Assembly: GCF_030317035.1 (NCBI RefSeq)
Contig: NZ_JASZYK010000002.1
Span: forward strand, 62,001-126,000
Direction: 5' to 3'
From: Variovorax sp. J22G73
Lineage (GTDB): Bacteria; Pseudomonadota; Gammaproteobacteria; Burkholderiales; Burkholderiaceae_C
Length of the DNA stretch: 64,000 bases
This document shows positions 25,239 through 34,795 of this stretch, in pieces (positions within the stretch are counted from its first letter, which is position 1; every line of letters begins with the position of its first letter). The notes below the pieces were generated by a model, which saw nothing but the letters and a program-made list of their open reading frames with translations, searched no databases and was not told where the DNA came from. The position numbers and the translations under genes are program-made.

Positions 25239-26147
25239 TCAATAGCGCGGCGGCGGGTCGGGCACGTAGCCCGTGTCGGAGCCGGGGAACGCGGAAGGGC
25301 CCGTCGGACGCGGCCAGCGCGGCGGCGGTGGCGGCACCGGGATCACGCCCGCGGCGACCAGGTTCTCGCGGCTGTCGTAACGGATGCGCACCACCTCGTC
25401 GGGCGACGACTGCGCGCGCTCGAAGGTGGTCTTGCCGACGTACGAAGTCTCGCGGCGGCCGTGTGCGGTGCCCAGGCTGGGAGCCGGGCGGGCGAGCCTG
25501 CCGGCCGGGGCTTCGGCGGCGGCGGCGCTCTCTGCCGGTGCGGACTTTGCGCGCGCATCGCCCATCGACGACGACTCGCTGCGGCGCTCGCGCTCGCCGT
25601 ATTCGTCGCGGCGCGGATACGGGGTGACGGGCGCCACAGGTGGCGGCGCAGGCGGCTCGGCCACGCGCTCGCGGAACATGGCCACGCCGATCACACCCAC
25701 GTCGTCGGGCCGGCCGGTGCGGCTGGCGTACGAGTTGCCGGCCGCGGCGAACTCGAAGGCCGCGATCTGCGAGTCGCTCTTGCGCCAGCCAGTGATGTCG
25801 CTGCGCTCGCGCGGGCCGTACACGTAGCCGTTCTGGCCCACGCCGGCGGTTTCGCCGGTGAGCACGTTGACGCCGTCCACCGACATCACGGCCATGACGC
25901 GTTCGCCCACCGCATTGCGTGCCCGGATGGCGTAGCGCGCGCCAGGGCGACCGGCCACCCAGTATTCGCCGCGATGGAAGTACAGCGGCAGCTCGGCGCC
26001 GGTGCCGCGGTCGACCACGCTGATCTGCATGAGCGAGCCGATGCGGCCCGAAGGTTGAAGCTGGGGCTGCGCCCAGGCCGGCAGGGCCGAGGCCGCGGCC
26101 AGGGCGCCCAGGGCCAGTGCGGTGGTCGAAAAGAATCTGCGCTTCAT
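25239..26147 (-). CDS. Secreted proline/arginine-rich protein, unknown function
   Basis: A 302-residue protein with a clear Sec signal peptide (MKRRFFSTTALALGALAAAS..PAWA, cleavage near residue 26), so periplasmic or exported. Residues 30-165 form a beta-rich domain (SLMQISVVDRGTGAELPLYFHRG, YAIRARNAVGERVMAVMSVDG) seen in proteobacterial proteins of unknown function. The second half is low-complexity and rich in Pro, Arg, Ser and Ala, ending in GYVPDPPPRY. Start chosen at 26147 because of the signal peptide and GGAAGA upstream; the frame reaches 26372 without one. It converges on the thioesterase-GNAT gene with 27 bases between. Confidence 0.75.
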   Translation of the reverse strand: MKRRFFSTTALALGALAAASALPAWAQPQLQPSGRIGSLMQISVVDRGTGAELPLYFHRGEYWVAGRPGARYAIRARNAVGERVMAVMSVDGVNVLTGETAGVGQNGYVYGPRERSDITGWRKSDSQIAAFEFAAAGNSYASRTGRPDDVGVIGVAMFRERVAEPPAPPPVAPVTPYPRRDEYGERERRSESSSMGDARAKSAPAESAAAAEAPAGRLARPAPSLGTAHGRRETSYVGKTTFERAQSSPDEVVRIRYDSRENLVAAGVIPVPPPPPRWPRPTGPSAFPGSDTGYVPDPPPRY

Positions 26148-26222
26148 GGTGTCTTCCTTGCCGGGAGTGGATCGATGCAGGCTTCTACGGACCAGCATCG
26201 GCAGCAGGGTTAAACGTCGCGC

Positions 26223-26255
26223 AAAAAAATGGCGCCATCTTTTCGATGGCGCCAT
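26223..26255 (-). terminator. Rho-independent terminator after ygfZ
   Basis: On the minus strand, ATGGCGCCATC and GATGGCGCCAT form a perfect 11-base stem with a 5-base loop, directly followed by seven T residues. It lies just downstream of the ygfZ stop (26302) and upstream of the next gene on the same strand, so it ends the ygfZ transcript. Confidence 0.92.
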
Positions 26256-26301
26256 GCGGCCCGTTGAACTGGGTGTCAGTGGGCGATTCTTGAGGAGGGC
26301 C

Positions 26302-27258
26302 TCAGATGTCTTCGAGCAGTGCGTAGGGCAGCGGCTCGACCTGCAGCACAGGCCCGTCGGCCGCGCCGGCACGCAGGCCGCCGGCCTCGAGCGCCGAGAT
26401 CTGCATGGAAATGAGCGCGGCCCAGCCGCCGCCCGGGGCCGAAGCGGCCTGCGCGACGGTGCCCACGGGTTGCTCGGCGTCGTTGGCGGCGAACACTTCC
26501 TGGCCGGCGGCCAGGGGCGCGTCGGCCTGCACGAGGTAGGTGCGGCGCTTCAGCGTGCCGCGGAACTGGCTGCGCGCCACCACTTCCTGGCCGGGGTAGC
26601 AGCCCTTCTTGAAGTTGACGCCGCCCACCGACTCGTAGTTGATCATCTGCGGCACGAAGGCGTCGATGACCGGCGTGGTCAGCGTGACGATGCCGCTGCG
26701 CACCTCGCTCCATTGCCACAGTTGCAGGTCGAGCGCCGGGCCGACGGGCGCGGGCAGGCCGGCCGGCGCGATCCACAGCGCGCGGGGCACCCCGTCGGCC
26801 GGGTAGAGGGACACCACGCTCACCTCGTCACTCACCTCGCCACCCACAGCAGTGCGCTTGCCGGGCAGGGCGGCGGCGTCGAGCCCGTTGGCGGGGAGGG
26901 CGGTGCCGGCCAGGCCGTACACCGCGTACTGCTCGGTGGCGTCGGTCAGCTTGACCTTGGCGCGCAGCACATACATGGACAGGCGCTTGAGCGTGGCGGC
27001 CAGGATGTCGCGGCTGCACACCAGCAGGATGAGTTCGGGTTGCGGCTTGATGCCGATGAAACTTGCAATCACACGGCCCTTGGCGGTGCACAGCGCGGCC
27101 AGCCGGGCGTCGGCGTTGCCGAGCAGGGAGAAGTCCTGCGTGAGCTGGCCGTGCAGGAAGCTGGCGGCATCGGGCCCTTCGGCGCGGATCACGCCGAGCG
27201 GGCCTGACATGCCAGACAAGGAAGTGGCGGTAACGCCATTGAGTACGACTGTGGTCAT
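26302..27258 (-). CDS. ygfZ: Folate-binding protein YgfZ
   Basis: A 318-residue member of the GcvT-related YgfZ family, which helps build or repair certain iron-sulfur enzymes using a folate. The family signature KGCYPGQEVVAR (usual K-G-C-Y-x-G-Q-E) with the functional Cys is present near residue 225, and FLHGQLTQD near residue 35 is typical. Start ATG 27258 gives MTTVVLNG; the frame is open to 27549 but the extra part is unlike the family. Divergent from mltG, the classic arrangement in betaproteobacteria. Ended by a strong terminator. Confidence 0.93.
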   Translation of the reverse strand: MTTVVLNGVTATSLSGMSGPLGVIRAEGPDAASFLHGQLTQDFSLLGNADARLAALCTAKGRVIASFIGIKPQPELILLVCSRDILAATLKRLSMYVLRAKVKLTDATEQYAVYGLAGTALPANGLDAAALPGKRTAVGGEVSDEVSVVSLYPADGVPRALWIAPAGLPAPVGPALDLQLWQWSEVRSGIVTLTTPVIDAFVPQMINYESVGGVNFKKGCYPGQEVVARSQFRGTLKRRTYLVQADAPLAAGQEVFAANDAEQPVGTVAQAASAPGGGWAALISMQISALEAGGLRAGAADGPVLQVEPLPYALLEDI

Positions 27259-27376
27259 CGCTGAATTATCATGGCCGGGCCTGTTCCTTCGGGACGGCAG
27301 GGCCTGATGCCCCGCGGCCCGCAGGGCCACCGTTCGTTCTCGGTCTTCTTCCCACATTCCTCTCCACATCGGACTC

Positions 27377-28399
27377 GTGCGCAGCTTTTTCCTCACGCTT
27401 TTCCTGCTCGCCGCCCTGGTCGCGCTCGCGCTCGGCGGGGCCGGGCTCTGGTGGGTGCACCAGCCGCTCAAGCTGCCGGCGCCCAGCGTCGACCTGTCGG
27501 TCGAGCCCGGCACCACGCCGCGCGGCATCGCGCAGGCCGTGGCCGACACGGGCGTCGCCGTGCAGCCGCAGCTGCTCTATTGGTGGTTCCGCGTGTCGGG
27601 CCAGGACCGGCAGATGCGCGCCGGCAGCTACGAGCTGGAGCCGGGCGTCACACCCAAGCTGCTGCTCAACATCCTGGTGCGCGGCGAGGAAGCCACGCGC
27701 AGCCTGGTGCTGGTCGAGGGGTGGAACTTTCGCCAGGTGCGCGCCGCGCTGGCCAAGGCCGACCAGCTCAAGCCCGACAGCGTCGGCCTGAGCGACCAGG
27801 ACCTGATGACCAAGCTCGGCAAGCCGGGCATGCACCCGGAAGGGCGCTTCTTTCCGGACACCTACACCTACTCGAAGGGCTCGACCGACGTCGCCCTGCT
27901 TCAGCGCGCCATGCGGGCCATGGACAAGAAGCTGGAAGCCGCCTGGGCCGCCCGCGCCTCCGACCTGCCGTTGAAATCGGCCGATGAGGCGCTAATTTTG
28001 GCCAGCATTGTCGAAAAGGAGACAGGCAAGGCGAACGACCGCGCGGAAATCGCGGCCGTGTTCACCAATCGCCTGCGCATCGGCATGCCGCTGCAGACCG
28101 ACCCGACCGTCATCTACGGCTTGGGCGCGGGCTTTGACGGCAACCTGCGCAAGAAAGACCTGCAGGCCGACACGCCCTGGAACACCTACACGCGCGGCGG
28201 CCTGCCGCCCACGCCGATTTCGATGCCCGGCAAGGCGGCGCTGCTGGCGGCCGTGCAGCCGGCGCAAAGCAAATCGCTGTATTTCGTTTCTCGCGGCGAC
28301 GGCACCAGCCAGTTCAGCAGCTCGCTCGACGACCACAACCGCGCAGTCAACCGCTACCAGCGAGGCGGCGGCGACCCCAAAACCAAGGCGACCCAATGA
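27377..28399 (+). CDS. mltG: Endolytic murein transglycosylase MltG
   Basis: A 340-residue inner-membrane protein with one N-terminal membrane segment (residues 3-23), a LysM-like region and the YceG catalytic domain. The catalytic Glu is in [10 protein letters not shown] (near residue 218), and [15 protein letters not shown] is the family's substrate-side motif. MltG cuts nascent glycan strands and sets their length. The start is a GTG at 27377. The stop overlaps the tmk start (ATGA), the usual mltG-tmk-holB order. Confidence 0.95.
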   Translation: MRSFFLTLFLLAALVALALGGAGLWWVHQPLKLPAPSVDLSVEPGTTPRGIAQAVADTGVAVQPQLLYWWFRVSGQDRQMRAGSYELEPGVTPKLLLNILVRGEEATRSLVLVEGWNFRQVRAALAKADQLKPDSVGLSDQDLMTKLGKPGMHPEGRFFPDTYTYSKGSTDVALLQRAMRAMDKKLEAAWAARASDLPLKSADEALILASIVEKETGKANDRAEIAAVFTNRLRIGMPLQTDPTVIYGLGAGFDGNLRKKDLQADTPWNTYTRGGLPPTPISMPGKAALLAAVQPAQSKSLYFVSRGDGTSQFSSSLDDHNRAVNRYQRGGGDPKTKATQ

Positions 28400-29079
28400 G
28401 TGGTAATTCAGGCCGCGACACCGCACCAAGACTGTTCCTGACGCTGGAAGGCATCGACGGCGCGGGCAAGTCCAGCCACCTCGATGCGCTCGAGGCGCTG
28501 TTTCGCGCGCAGGGCCGCGCGGTGGTGCGCACGCGCGAACCCGGCGGCACCGCGCTGGCCGAAATGCTGCGCGGGCTGGTGCTGGAGCAGCCGATGGACC
28601 CGCTGACCGAGTCGCTGCTGGTGTTCGCCGCGCGGCGCGACCACATCGTGCAGGTCATCGAGCCGGCGCTGCTGCGCGGCGACGTGGTGCTGTGCGACCG
28701 GTTCACCGACGCCACCTTCGCCTACCAGGGCGCGGGCCGCGGTTTTGACGACGGCGTGCTGGCCACGCTGGAGCAATGGGTGCAGGCGGGCAGGGCGGGG
28801 CGCCCTGCCACGGTGCTGCTGCAGCCGCACATCACGCTGTGGTTCGACCTGGCACCCGCCATTGCCGCGCAGCGGCTGGCCGGAGCGCGCGTGCCCGACA
28901 AGTTCGAGTCGCAGCCGGTCGAGTTCTTCAGCCGTGTCGCGCAGGGCTATGCGGCGCGGGCCGCCGCGGACGCGCAGCGCTTCGTGCGCATCGACGCCAG
29001 CCAGGCGCGGGACCAGGTCTGGCAACAGGTCGAGACCGCGCTGGTGGCACGCGGCGTGCTCGGAGGCACGCCACGATGA
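28396..29079 (+). CDS. tmk: Thymidylate kinase
   Basis: A 227-residue kinase making dTDP from dTMP in the cytoplasm. P-loop [11 protein letters not shown] at about residue 17, TREPGGT (DR/E-P-G motif), and [17 protein letters not shown], which carries the DRF Arg and the base-binding residues. The LID region [12 protein letters not shown] follows. Length is slightly above the usual 210 because of a short N-terminal extension. ATGA overlaps on both sides couple it to mltG and holB. Confidence 0.96.
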   Translation: MSGNSGRDTAPRLFLTLEGIDGAGKSSHLDALEALFRAQGRAVVRTREPGGTALAEMLRGLVLEQPMDPLTESLLVFAARRDHIVQVIEPALLRGDVVLCDRFTDATFAYQGAGRGFDDGVLATLEQWVQAGRAGRPATVLLQPHITLWFDLAPAIAAQRLAGARVPDKFESQPVEFFSRVAQGYAARAAADAQRFVRIDASQARDQVWQQVETALVARGVLGGTPR

Positions 29080-30101
29080 GCGGAACGACGAGTGCTCCCA
29101 TGCTGTCCCCCTGGCTGCGCCAGCCGCTGGCCGAACTGCTGCGCCAGCGCGGCCACGCCTGGCTGTTGCAAGGCCCCTCGGGCATCGGCCAGTACGAACT
29201 GGCGCTGGCGCTGGCCTCCGCCTGGCTGTGCGAGCAGCCGACGCAGGAAGGCACGGCCTGCGGCCACTGCGCCAGCTGCCACGCCATCGAGGTTCGCACC
29301 CACGCCGACCTGTGCGTGCTGATGCCCGAAGTCGCCATGCAGGAACTCGGCTGGCCGCTCGACGAGAAGGCGCAGTCGGACATCGACGACAAGAAGCGCA
29401 AGGCCAGCCGCGAGATTCGCGTCGAGGCGATGCGCGACGCGGTCGGCTTCGCCCAGCGCACCAGCGCGCGCGGCCGCGGCAAGGTGGTGCTGGTGTACCC
29501 GGCCGAGCGCATGAACAACATCACCGCGAACGCCCTGCTGAAGACGCTCGAGGAGCCGGTCGGCGACGTGCGCTTCGTGCTCGCCAGTGAAGCCGCGTGG
29601 CAGTTGCTGCCGACCATTCGCAGCCGCTGCCTGGGCTTCACACTGCCGTGGCCCGAGACCGCCGAGGCCGAGGCTTGGCTGGCCGCGCACGGCGTGCCGG
29701 CCGCGGATGCATCGGCCCTGTTGCGTGCCGCCGGCGGCCGCCCCAGCGACGCCTTGCGGCTGGCGCGCTCGGGGCAGTCGCCCAAGGCGTGGTCGTTGCT
29801 GCCCAAGGCCATGAGCCGCGGCGACGTGGGCGCGCTGGCCGACCATGCGCCGGCCCAGGCCGTGGGCGCGCTGCAGAAGCTCTGCCACGACCTGATGGCC
29901 ATCGGCCACGGCGCCGAACCCCGTTTCTTCGAGGCGGCCGACCTGCCGGCGGCGCCGTCGCGGCTGGCGCTGGCGCGCTGGTCGAAGTCGCTGGCAAGCG
30001 CCGCGCGCACCGCCGAGCACCCGTTCAACGCGGGCCTGATGCTGGAAGCGCTTGTGAGCGAGGCGCGAACCACCCTAAACTCTGCCGCTCGTCGCCCATG
30101 A
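29076..30101 (+). CDS. holB: DNA polymerase III delta-prime subunit
   Basis: A 341-residue clamp-loader subunit. The P-loop is degenerate (GPSGIGQYE, with Gln where an ATPase has Lys), as expected for the non-ATP-binding delta-prime subunit. A zinc-binding cluster CGHCASC is at about residue 62-68, and the SRC-type motif TIRSRCLGF is near 185. [15 protein letters not shown] is the family's sensor region. Starts in the tmk stop and ends in the pilZ start (ATGA each). Confidence 0.95.
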   Translation: MSGTTSAPMLSPWLRQPLAELLRQRGHAWLLQGPSGIGQYELALALASAWLCEQPTQEGTACGHCASCHAIEVRTHADLCVLMPEVAMQELGWPLDEKAQSDIDDKKRKASREIRVEAMRDAVGFAQRTSARGRGKVVLVYPAERMNNITANALLKTLEEPVGDVRFVLASEAAWQLLPTIRSRCLGFTLPWPETAEAEAWLAAHGVPAADASALLRAAGGRPSDALRLARSGQSPKAWSLLPKAMSRGDVGALADHAPAQAVGALQKLCHDLMAIGHGAEPRFFEAADLPAAPSRLALARWSKSLASAARTAEHPFNAGLMLEALVSEARTTLNSAARRP

Positions 30102-30478
30102 ACCAACCTGTCGCCCCCGCAGCCCCCGCCCCGTCGCCCGCCCGGCCGAGCGTGATCCAGCTCGCCATCAAGGAAAAGGGCGCGCTGTACGCGGCGTACA
30201 TCCCGTTGTTCGCGGAGGGCGGCATCTTCATTCCGACCTCGCGCGAGTACCGGCTCGGCGACGACGTGTACGTGCTGCTCACGCTGCCCGAAGACCCGCA
30301 GCGCTATCCGGTGGCCGGCAAGGTCGCCTGGATCACGCCGCCGCGCGCCGCCGGCAACCGGGCGCCCGGCGTGGGCATCCGCTTTCCGTCGGACGAAAAA
30401 TCGCGCCAGCTGAAGGCGCGCATCGAAGCCGCGCTCGGCGGCTCGATGGCCTCCGACCGGCCCACCCAAACCATTTGA
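30098..30478 (+). CDS. pilZ: PilZ-type protein (type IV pilus/c-di-GMP domain)
   Basis: A 126-residue PilZ-domain protein, needed for type IV pilus assembly in Pseudomonas, where it also follows holB. The domain fills residues 17-115 (YIPLFAEGGIFIPTSREYRLGDDVYVLLTLPE). The RxxxR part of the c-di-GMP site is absent at its N-terminus, as in true PilZ proteins, which do not bind the nucleotide. Start overlaps the holB stop. Confidence 0.92.
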   Translation: MNQPVAPAAPAPSPARPSVIQLAIKEKGALYAAYIPLFAEGGIFIPTSREYRLGDDVYVLLTLPEDPQRYPVAGKVAWITPPRAAGNRAPGVGIRFPSDEKSRQLKARIEAALGGSMASDRPTQTI

Positions 30479-30560
30479 TGCTTCCGGCGTCCTCGTGACG
30501 CGGAACTCCGTTCACGGCGCCATCTCCCACAGGAGCGAGCGCCGCAGCTCGCCATTTCCG

Positions 30561-31364
30561 ATGTTCACAGACTCCCACTGCCACCTCACGTTCCCCGAGT
30601 TCGCCGACCAGATGCCGCAGATTCGCGCCGCCATGGCGGCCGCGCAGGTCGACCGGGCCCTTTGCATCTGCACCAAGCTCGAGGAGTTCGACGACGTGCA
30701 GGCGCTGGCCGCCAGCTACGACAACTTCTGGGCCAGCGTGGGCGTGCACCCCGACAACGAAGACATTGCCGAGCCCAGCGTCGAAGACCTGGTGCGGCTC
30801 GCCGCCCGGCCGCGGGTGGTCGCCATCGGCGAAACAGGGCTGGACTACTACCAGATGGAAGAACGCAAGGGCGGGCGCAGCATTTCGGACATGGAATGGC
30901 AGCGCGACCGCTTTCGCGTGCACATCCACGCAGCCCGGCAGACGCGCAAGCCGCTGATCATCCACACCCGCGAGGCCTCGGCCGACACGCTTGCGATATT
31001 GAAGGAGGAGGGCGAAGACGCCTCCCCCGGTTCTGCCGGCGGCGTGTTCCATTGCTTCACCGAGACCGCCGAGGTCGCGCGGGCCGCGCTGGACCTGGGT
31101 TTCTACATTTCGTTCTCGGGCATCCTGACCTTCAAGAAAGCGCAGGATCTGCGCGACGTGGCGGCTTTCGTGCCGCTGGACCGCATGCTGATCGAAACCG
31201 ACAGCCCGTACCTGGCGCCGGTGCCGTACCGTGGCAAGACCAACAACCCGTCGTACGTGCCGTATGTGGCGCAGCAGATCGCCGAGCTGCGAAAGATGCC
31301 CGTGGAGGCCATCGCCAAGGCCACGAGCGACAACTTCGACAACCTGTTCAGGGACATCAAATGA
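30561..31364 (+). CDS. TatD-family metal-dependent hydrolase (DNase)
   Basis: A 267-residue amidohydrolase-fold protein. Metal ligands: TDSHCH (two His, residues 4-6 region), GETGLDYY (Glu), IHTREA (His), HCFTE (His) and IETDSPYL (Asp). TatD/YcfH proteins act as 3'-5' exonucleases or on D-aminoacyl tRNA. I chose the ATG at 30561 because MFTDSHCHL is the family's start; the frame begins at 30495. The conserved position after holB-pilZ matches the YcfH subgroup. Stop overlaps the ankyrin gene start (ATGA). Confidence 0.92.
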   Translation: MFTDSHCHLTFPEFADQMPQIRAAMAAAQVDRALCICTKLEEFDDVQALAASYDNFWASVGVHPDNEDIAEPSVEDLVRLAARPRVVAIGETGLDYYQMEERKGGRSISDMEWQRDRFRVHIHAARQTRKPLIIHTREASADTLAILKEEGEDASPGSAGGVFHCFTETAEVARAALDLGFYISFSGILTFKKAQDLRDVAAFVPLDRMLIETDSPYLAPVPYRGKTNNPSYVPYVAQQIAELRKMPVEAIAKATSDNFDNLFRDIK

Positions 31365-32044
31365 TGAAAAACTACTTCAAGACATCGGTCTATCTGCTTG
31401 TCGCAGCTGCATCTTTTGCAGCGCATGCAGGCTCTTTCGACGACTTTTTCAGGGCTGTGCGCGGCGACAACGCGAGCGGCGTGCGCACCCTGCTGCAGCG
31501 CGGTTTCGATCCGAACACGCTCGACGAACATGGGCAAACCGGCCTGCTGATCGCGCTGCGCGAGCCGTCGCCGAAGGTGATCCAGGTGCTGATCGATTCA
31601 CCGCAGACCAACGTCGACCTGGCCAACCCCAAGGACGAAACGCCGCTGATGCTGGCGGCCATCAAGGGCCAGCAAGACCTGGTGAACCAGTTGCTCAAGC
31701 GCGATGCCGCCGTCAACAAGACCGGCTGGACGCCGCTGCATTACGCCGCGACGAGCGGGCAACTGACGATCATGAAGGTGCTGCTCGACAACTACGCGTT
31801 CATCGATGCGCAATCGCCCAACGGTTCCACGCCGCTGATGATGGCGGCGATGTACGGGTCGAGCGAAGCCGTGAAGCTGCTGCTGGCCGAAGGTGCGGAC
31901 ACGACGATGAAGAACCAGCTGGGCATGACGGCGGTTGATTTCGCGAACAAGGCGAACCGGTCGGAAGCTGCGTCGTTGATCACGCAAGCGGAAGCTGCGA
32001 GGGCCAATGCGCCGAAGCCTGTGCCGAAGGATGGCAAGTGGTGA
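31361..32044 (+). CDS. Exported ankyrin-repeat protein
   Basis: A 227-residue protein with a signal peptide (residues 1-24, ending in SFAAHA) and four to five ankyrin repeats (for example DETPLMLAAIKGQQDLVNQLLKR, TGWTPLHYAATSGQLTIMKVLL, GSTPLMMAAMYGSSEAVKLLLAEG), so a periplasmic protein-interaction module. No enzymatic part. The partner is unknown. Two ATGs are adjacent (31361, 31364). Last gene of the mltG run. Confidence 0.9.
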   Translation: MMKNYFKTSVYLLVAAASFAAHAGSFDDFFRAVRGDNASGVRTLLQRGFDPNTLDEHGQTGLLIALREPSPKVIQVLIDSPQTNVDLANPKDETPLMLAAIKGQQDLVNQLLKRDAAVNKTGWTPLHYAATSGQLTIMKVLLDNYAFIDAQSPNGSTPLMMAAMYGSSEAVKLLLAEGADTTMKNQLGMTAVDFANKANRSEAASLITQAEAARANAPKPVPKDGKW

Positions 32045-32120
32045 GATTTGGGAACCTGCTCAAACTCAACACAATGATGATTATGTTAAATTGACTATTC
32101 ATATTCCAGCCTGATTGCCA

Positions 32121-32150
32121 GAAGCAGCCTTCCCCGACGAAGGCCGCTTC
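32121..32150. terminator. Hairpin between convergent genes, possible bidirectional terminator
   Basis: GAAGCAGCCTTC-CCCGAC-GAAGGCCGCTTC forms a 12-base stem with one mismatch. It sits between the convergent ankyrin and SbcC-like genes, where a shared terminator is expected. No strong T-run follows on either strand, so the call is moderate. Confidence 0.55.
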
Positions 32151-32164
32151 GCTCAACCGCCTCC

Positions 32165-34795
32165 CTAAGGAATGCTCCGCGCCACCACCCCCAGGTCTCT
32201 CCAGGCCTGCGGATGGCAACTCAGGATCAGTATCTGGTGCCGCGTCGCAGCGTCGTACAGCACGCGCTTCATCTGACCCAGGCGCTCCTCGTCGGTGTGC
32301 ACCAGCGCGTCGTCCAGGATCAGCAGCGTCGGCTTGTTCGCTTCCTTGAGCAGATCGGCATACGCCAGCCGCGCGACGACACCCATCTGTTCCCGCGCGC
32401 CCACGCTCAGCTCCTCGAAAGCACCGCTTTGCGCGCCGCGCAGCCCGGGACGCGTGATGCGACCTGGTGACAGGTCGTCACCGACTTCGACCTGCGCGCC
32501 CGGAAACAGAATCTGCAGGTAGTGGTCCAGGTGCTTCTGCAAGGGCGCGCGCAGCCGCCGCGCCAAGGCCGAGCGTTTCTCGCGCAGCAGCTTCAGCAGA
32601 TGGTCCAGCGCCTTGGCGTGCCGATCGAGTTCCGCGCAGCGCCTTGCGACGTGGTCGAGTTCGCGCTGCTTTTCCGACGCGATTTCTTCCTGCCCCAGCG
32701 CACCCTTCGTCTCCAGCTCGACTTCGAGCCGCGTGATCTCGTTGGCCCGCTGGCTGTGCGCTGACTCGGCCTGACGCGCGCTGCGCTCCAGACGCTCCAC
32801 GTCCTGCGCGAGCACCGGCAAGTTGACGGTCTGCAGCTGCAGCGCCAGGTCGCCGGCCTTTTGCTCGATGGCCGATTGCTGGGCCAGCGCATCGGTCAGC
32901 GCCTCGCTGGCTTCGCGCTTGCGGCCGGCGCGCATCGGGTCGGCCAGCGTGGCGCGGACCGCGGCCAGTTCGTCTTCGGCCGCCTTGACCTGTTCACGGG
33001 CATTGCCGGCCTGCACCTTGGCGTCGTTGAGGGCCGAGGAGGCCGCTTCCAGCGCGGCGCGTGCGGCGCCCTCCTCCGCTTCGGCTTGCGCGGCCGATGG
33101 CACTGCCGTGGCGTCTGCCGGCGCCATGGTCAGAAGCAATGCCTTCGCCTCGGCCAGTCGCGCCTCACGCAAGGTCACGTCAGCCGCGAGCGCGCCCAGG
33201 CCCTTGGGGGCCAGCGCCGACAACACTGCCTCTGCCGCGCCGGCCTCGGCCTTTCGCAGCGCATGCAGCCGCGTGCGTTCCTCGACGGCGGCAACGTTGT
33301 CCGCGCGCAGGGCTTGCAGTTGGCTGGCGAGCGCGTCGCGGGCGCTGTCGCGCTCCACGCCCAGGCTTTCAAGGTCGGCGCCGCCCGGCAGCACCGTGAT
33401 GCGTCCGACGCCCTCGATGTCGATCTCGGTCCGAGCGATGACGGTCTGTCGCGCCGAGCCCGCCACCTCGGCGCCGCCCACGCGAACCCGCGCACCGGGC
33501 TGCAGTTCGAAGGCCAGCGCGGTCGACACCGCATCGAGCCGGGCCTGCGCCGTGCGCAGCATGTCGGCGGTGCGTTGCAGCCGCTTCAGGTCGCCGTCGG
33601 GCACGGCCAGGGCTTGCGCGTCGGCCTGCAGGCGGGTGACCTTGTCTTGCTCGCCCTTGGCTTTGTCCAGGCTTCGCGCCAGCCCGGCGAGCTGCTCGGC
33701 CAGGCTTTCGACAGCCTCTTGCTGCGCGACACGCGACGCGGCCTGGCGCGCCAGCCGCAGGCTGTTGCGCGCGCCGGCGTCGGCCAGCGCCGCGGCCGCG
33801 TGGCGCGGCTCCCAGGCCTGCAGCTCGACCAGCGCCTTCTCGAGGCCCAGCCTGACGGCTTCGAGGTTTTTCTCGCGCTGCGCGACCGTGGCTTCCTCGC
33901 GTTCCATCGCCTGGAGTTGTGTGCGCCACGACGCCACCTGCGCGGCCACCTGCTTCAACGCCGCGTCCTGCGCGGCCTTGCGCTCGGCCAGGCCCTTGCC
34001 GTCGTTCAGCCGCTGTTGCGCCAGCGTGAGCTGCTCGCGCAGCGCCACCCAGGGCCGCGCCGCGTCGTCGCGCTGGTGCTCGCGCCGCAGCCCCGACAGC
34101 CGGTCGACCCCCGAACGGTAAGCCTCGATGTCCGCATGCAGGCGCGCCAGTTCGCCTTCGAGGTCCGCGCGCAGCTTGATCGCCTCCGCGAACGCGCCCT
34201 TGGGAGCGCCGCTGGCGGGCGTCAGCAGCTCGTTGCGCTCTGTTTCGACCGCCTTCAGCACCGCGTCGCCCTGGCTCGAAGCCAGCTCGCCCAGCGATTC
34301 GCCGAGCGCGTTGCGCAGGTGATCGCTGGCGAAGCCGACGGCGTTCGATATGTCGTGCGAGGTGCCCTGCTTGATCCACAGCAGCCCCGGAATGCCCATG
34401 TGCTCCGGTGCGCTCGCGCCCTTGCTCGGAAAGCGAAAACCCAGCAGCGCCGCCAAGTGGTCTTCGGCCACGGCGCCGTCCATGGCCTTGCCGTCGATGA
34501 CGAGCTCGCAGCGCTTCTTGCCGAGAAAGGCCTTGGTGAGCTTGCAGGGCTTGCCGTCGAGTTCGAAGTCGAGCTCGACCGTGGGCGTGACCGAGCTTTC
34601 GCCCCAGGGCCGCAGGTGCTCGACCACGTTCGAGCGATGGCGCTCGAAGAACGCGGCGCGAATCGCCTCGGCGATGGTCGACTTGCCCGATTCGTTCGGC
34701 GCAGCGAACAGGTTCAGCCCGTCCGTGAAACCGGTGATTTCGAGCGGCGCGCGAAACAGCTTGAAGTTCTCGATGCGAAGGCGTTGCAGCTTCAT
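32165..34795 (-). CDS. SMC-like ATPase, SbcC/YhaN-type
   Basis: An 876-residue ATPase of the Rad50/SbcC group. Walker A is in LFAAPNESGKST (about residue 32-42), the ABC signature region is LSVGAREQMGVVARLAYA (about 785) and Walker B is LLILDDALVHTDEER (about 825). Between them, residues 180-740 form a coiled coil. I find no CxxC zinc hook in the coil (only isolated Cys residues), unlike SbcC and Rad50, and the protein is shorter, as in YhaN. It partners the overlapping nuclease gene (ATGA) in DNA-end processing or related repair. Confidence 0.88.
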   Translation of the reverse strand: MKLQRLRIENFKLFRAPLEITGFTDGLNLFAAPNESGKSTIAEAIRAAFFERHRSNVVEHLRPWGESSVTPTVELDFELDGKPCKLTKAFLGKKRCELVIDGKAMDGAVAEDHLAALLGFRFPSKGASAPEHMGIPGLLWIKQGTSHDISNAVGFASDHLRNALGESLGELASSQGDAVLKAVETERNELLTPASGAPKGAFAEAIKLRADLEGELARLHADIEAYRSGVDRLSGLRREHQRDDAARPWVALREQLTLAQQRLNDGKGLAERKAAQDAALKQVAAQVASWRTQLQAMEREEATVAQREKNLEAVRLGLEKALVELQAWEPRHAAAALADAGARNSLRLARQAASRVAQQEAVESLAEQLAGLARSLDKAKGEQDKVTRLQADAQALAVPDGDLKRLQRTADMLRTAQARLDAVSTALAFELQPGARVRVGGAEVAGSARQTVIARTEIDIEGVGRITVLPGGADLESLGVERDSARDALASQLQALRADNVAAVEERTRLHALRKAEAGAAEAVLSALAPKGLGALAADVTLREARLAEAKALLLTMAPADATAVPSAAQAEAEEGAARAALEAASSALNDAKVQAGNAREQVKAAEDELAAVRATLADPMRAGRKREASEALTDALAQQSAIEQKAGDLALQLQTVNLPVLAQDVERLERSARQAESAHSQRANEITRLEVELETKGALGQEEIASEKQRELDHVARRCAELDRHAKALDHLLKLLREKRSALARRLRAPLQKHLDHYLQILFPGAQVEVGDDLSPGRITRPGLRGAQSGAFEELSVGAREQMGVVARLAYADLLKEANKPTLLILDDALVHTDEERLGQMKRVLYDAATRHQILILSCHPQAWRDLGVVARSIP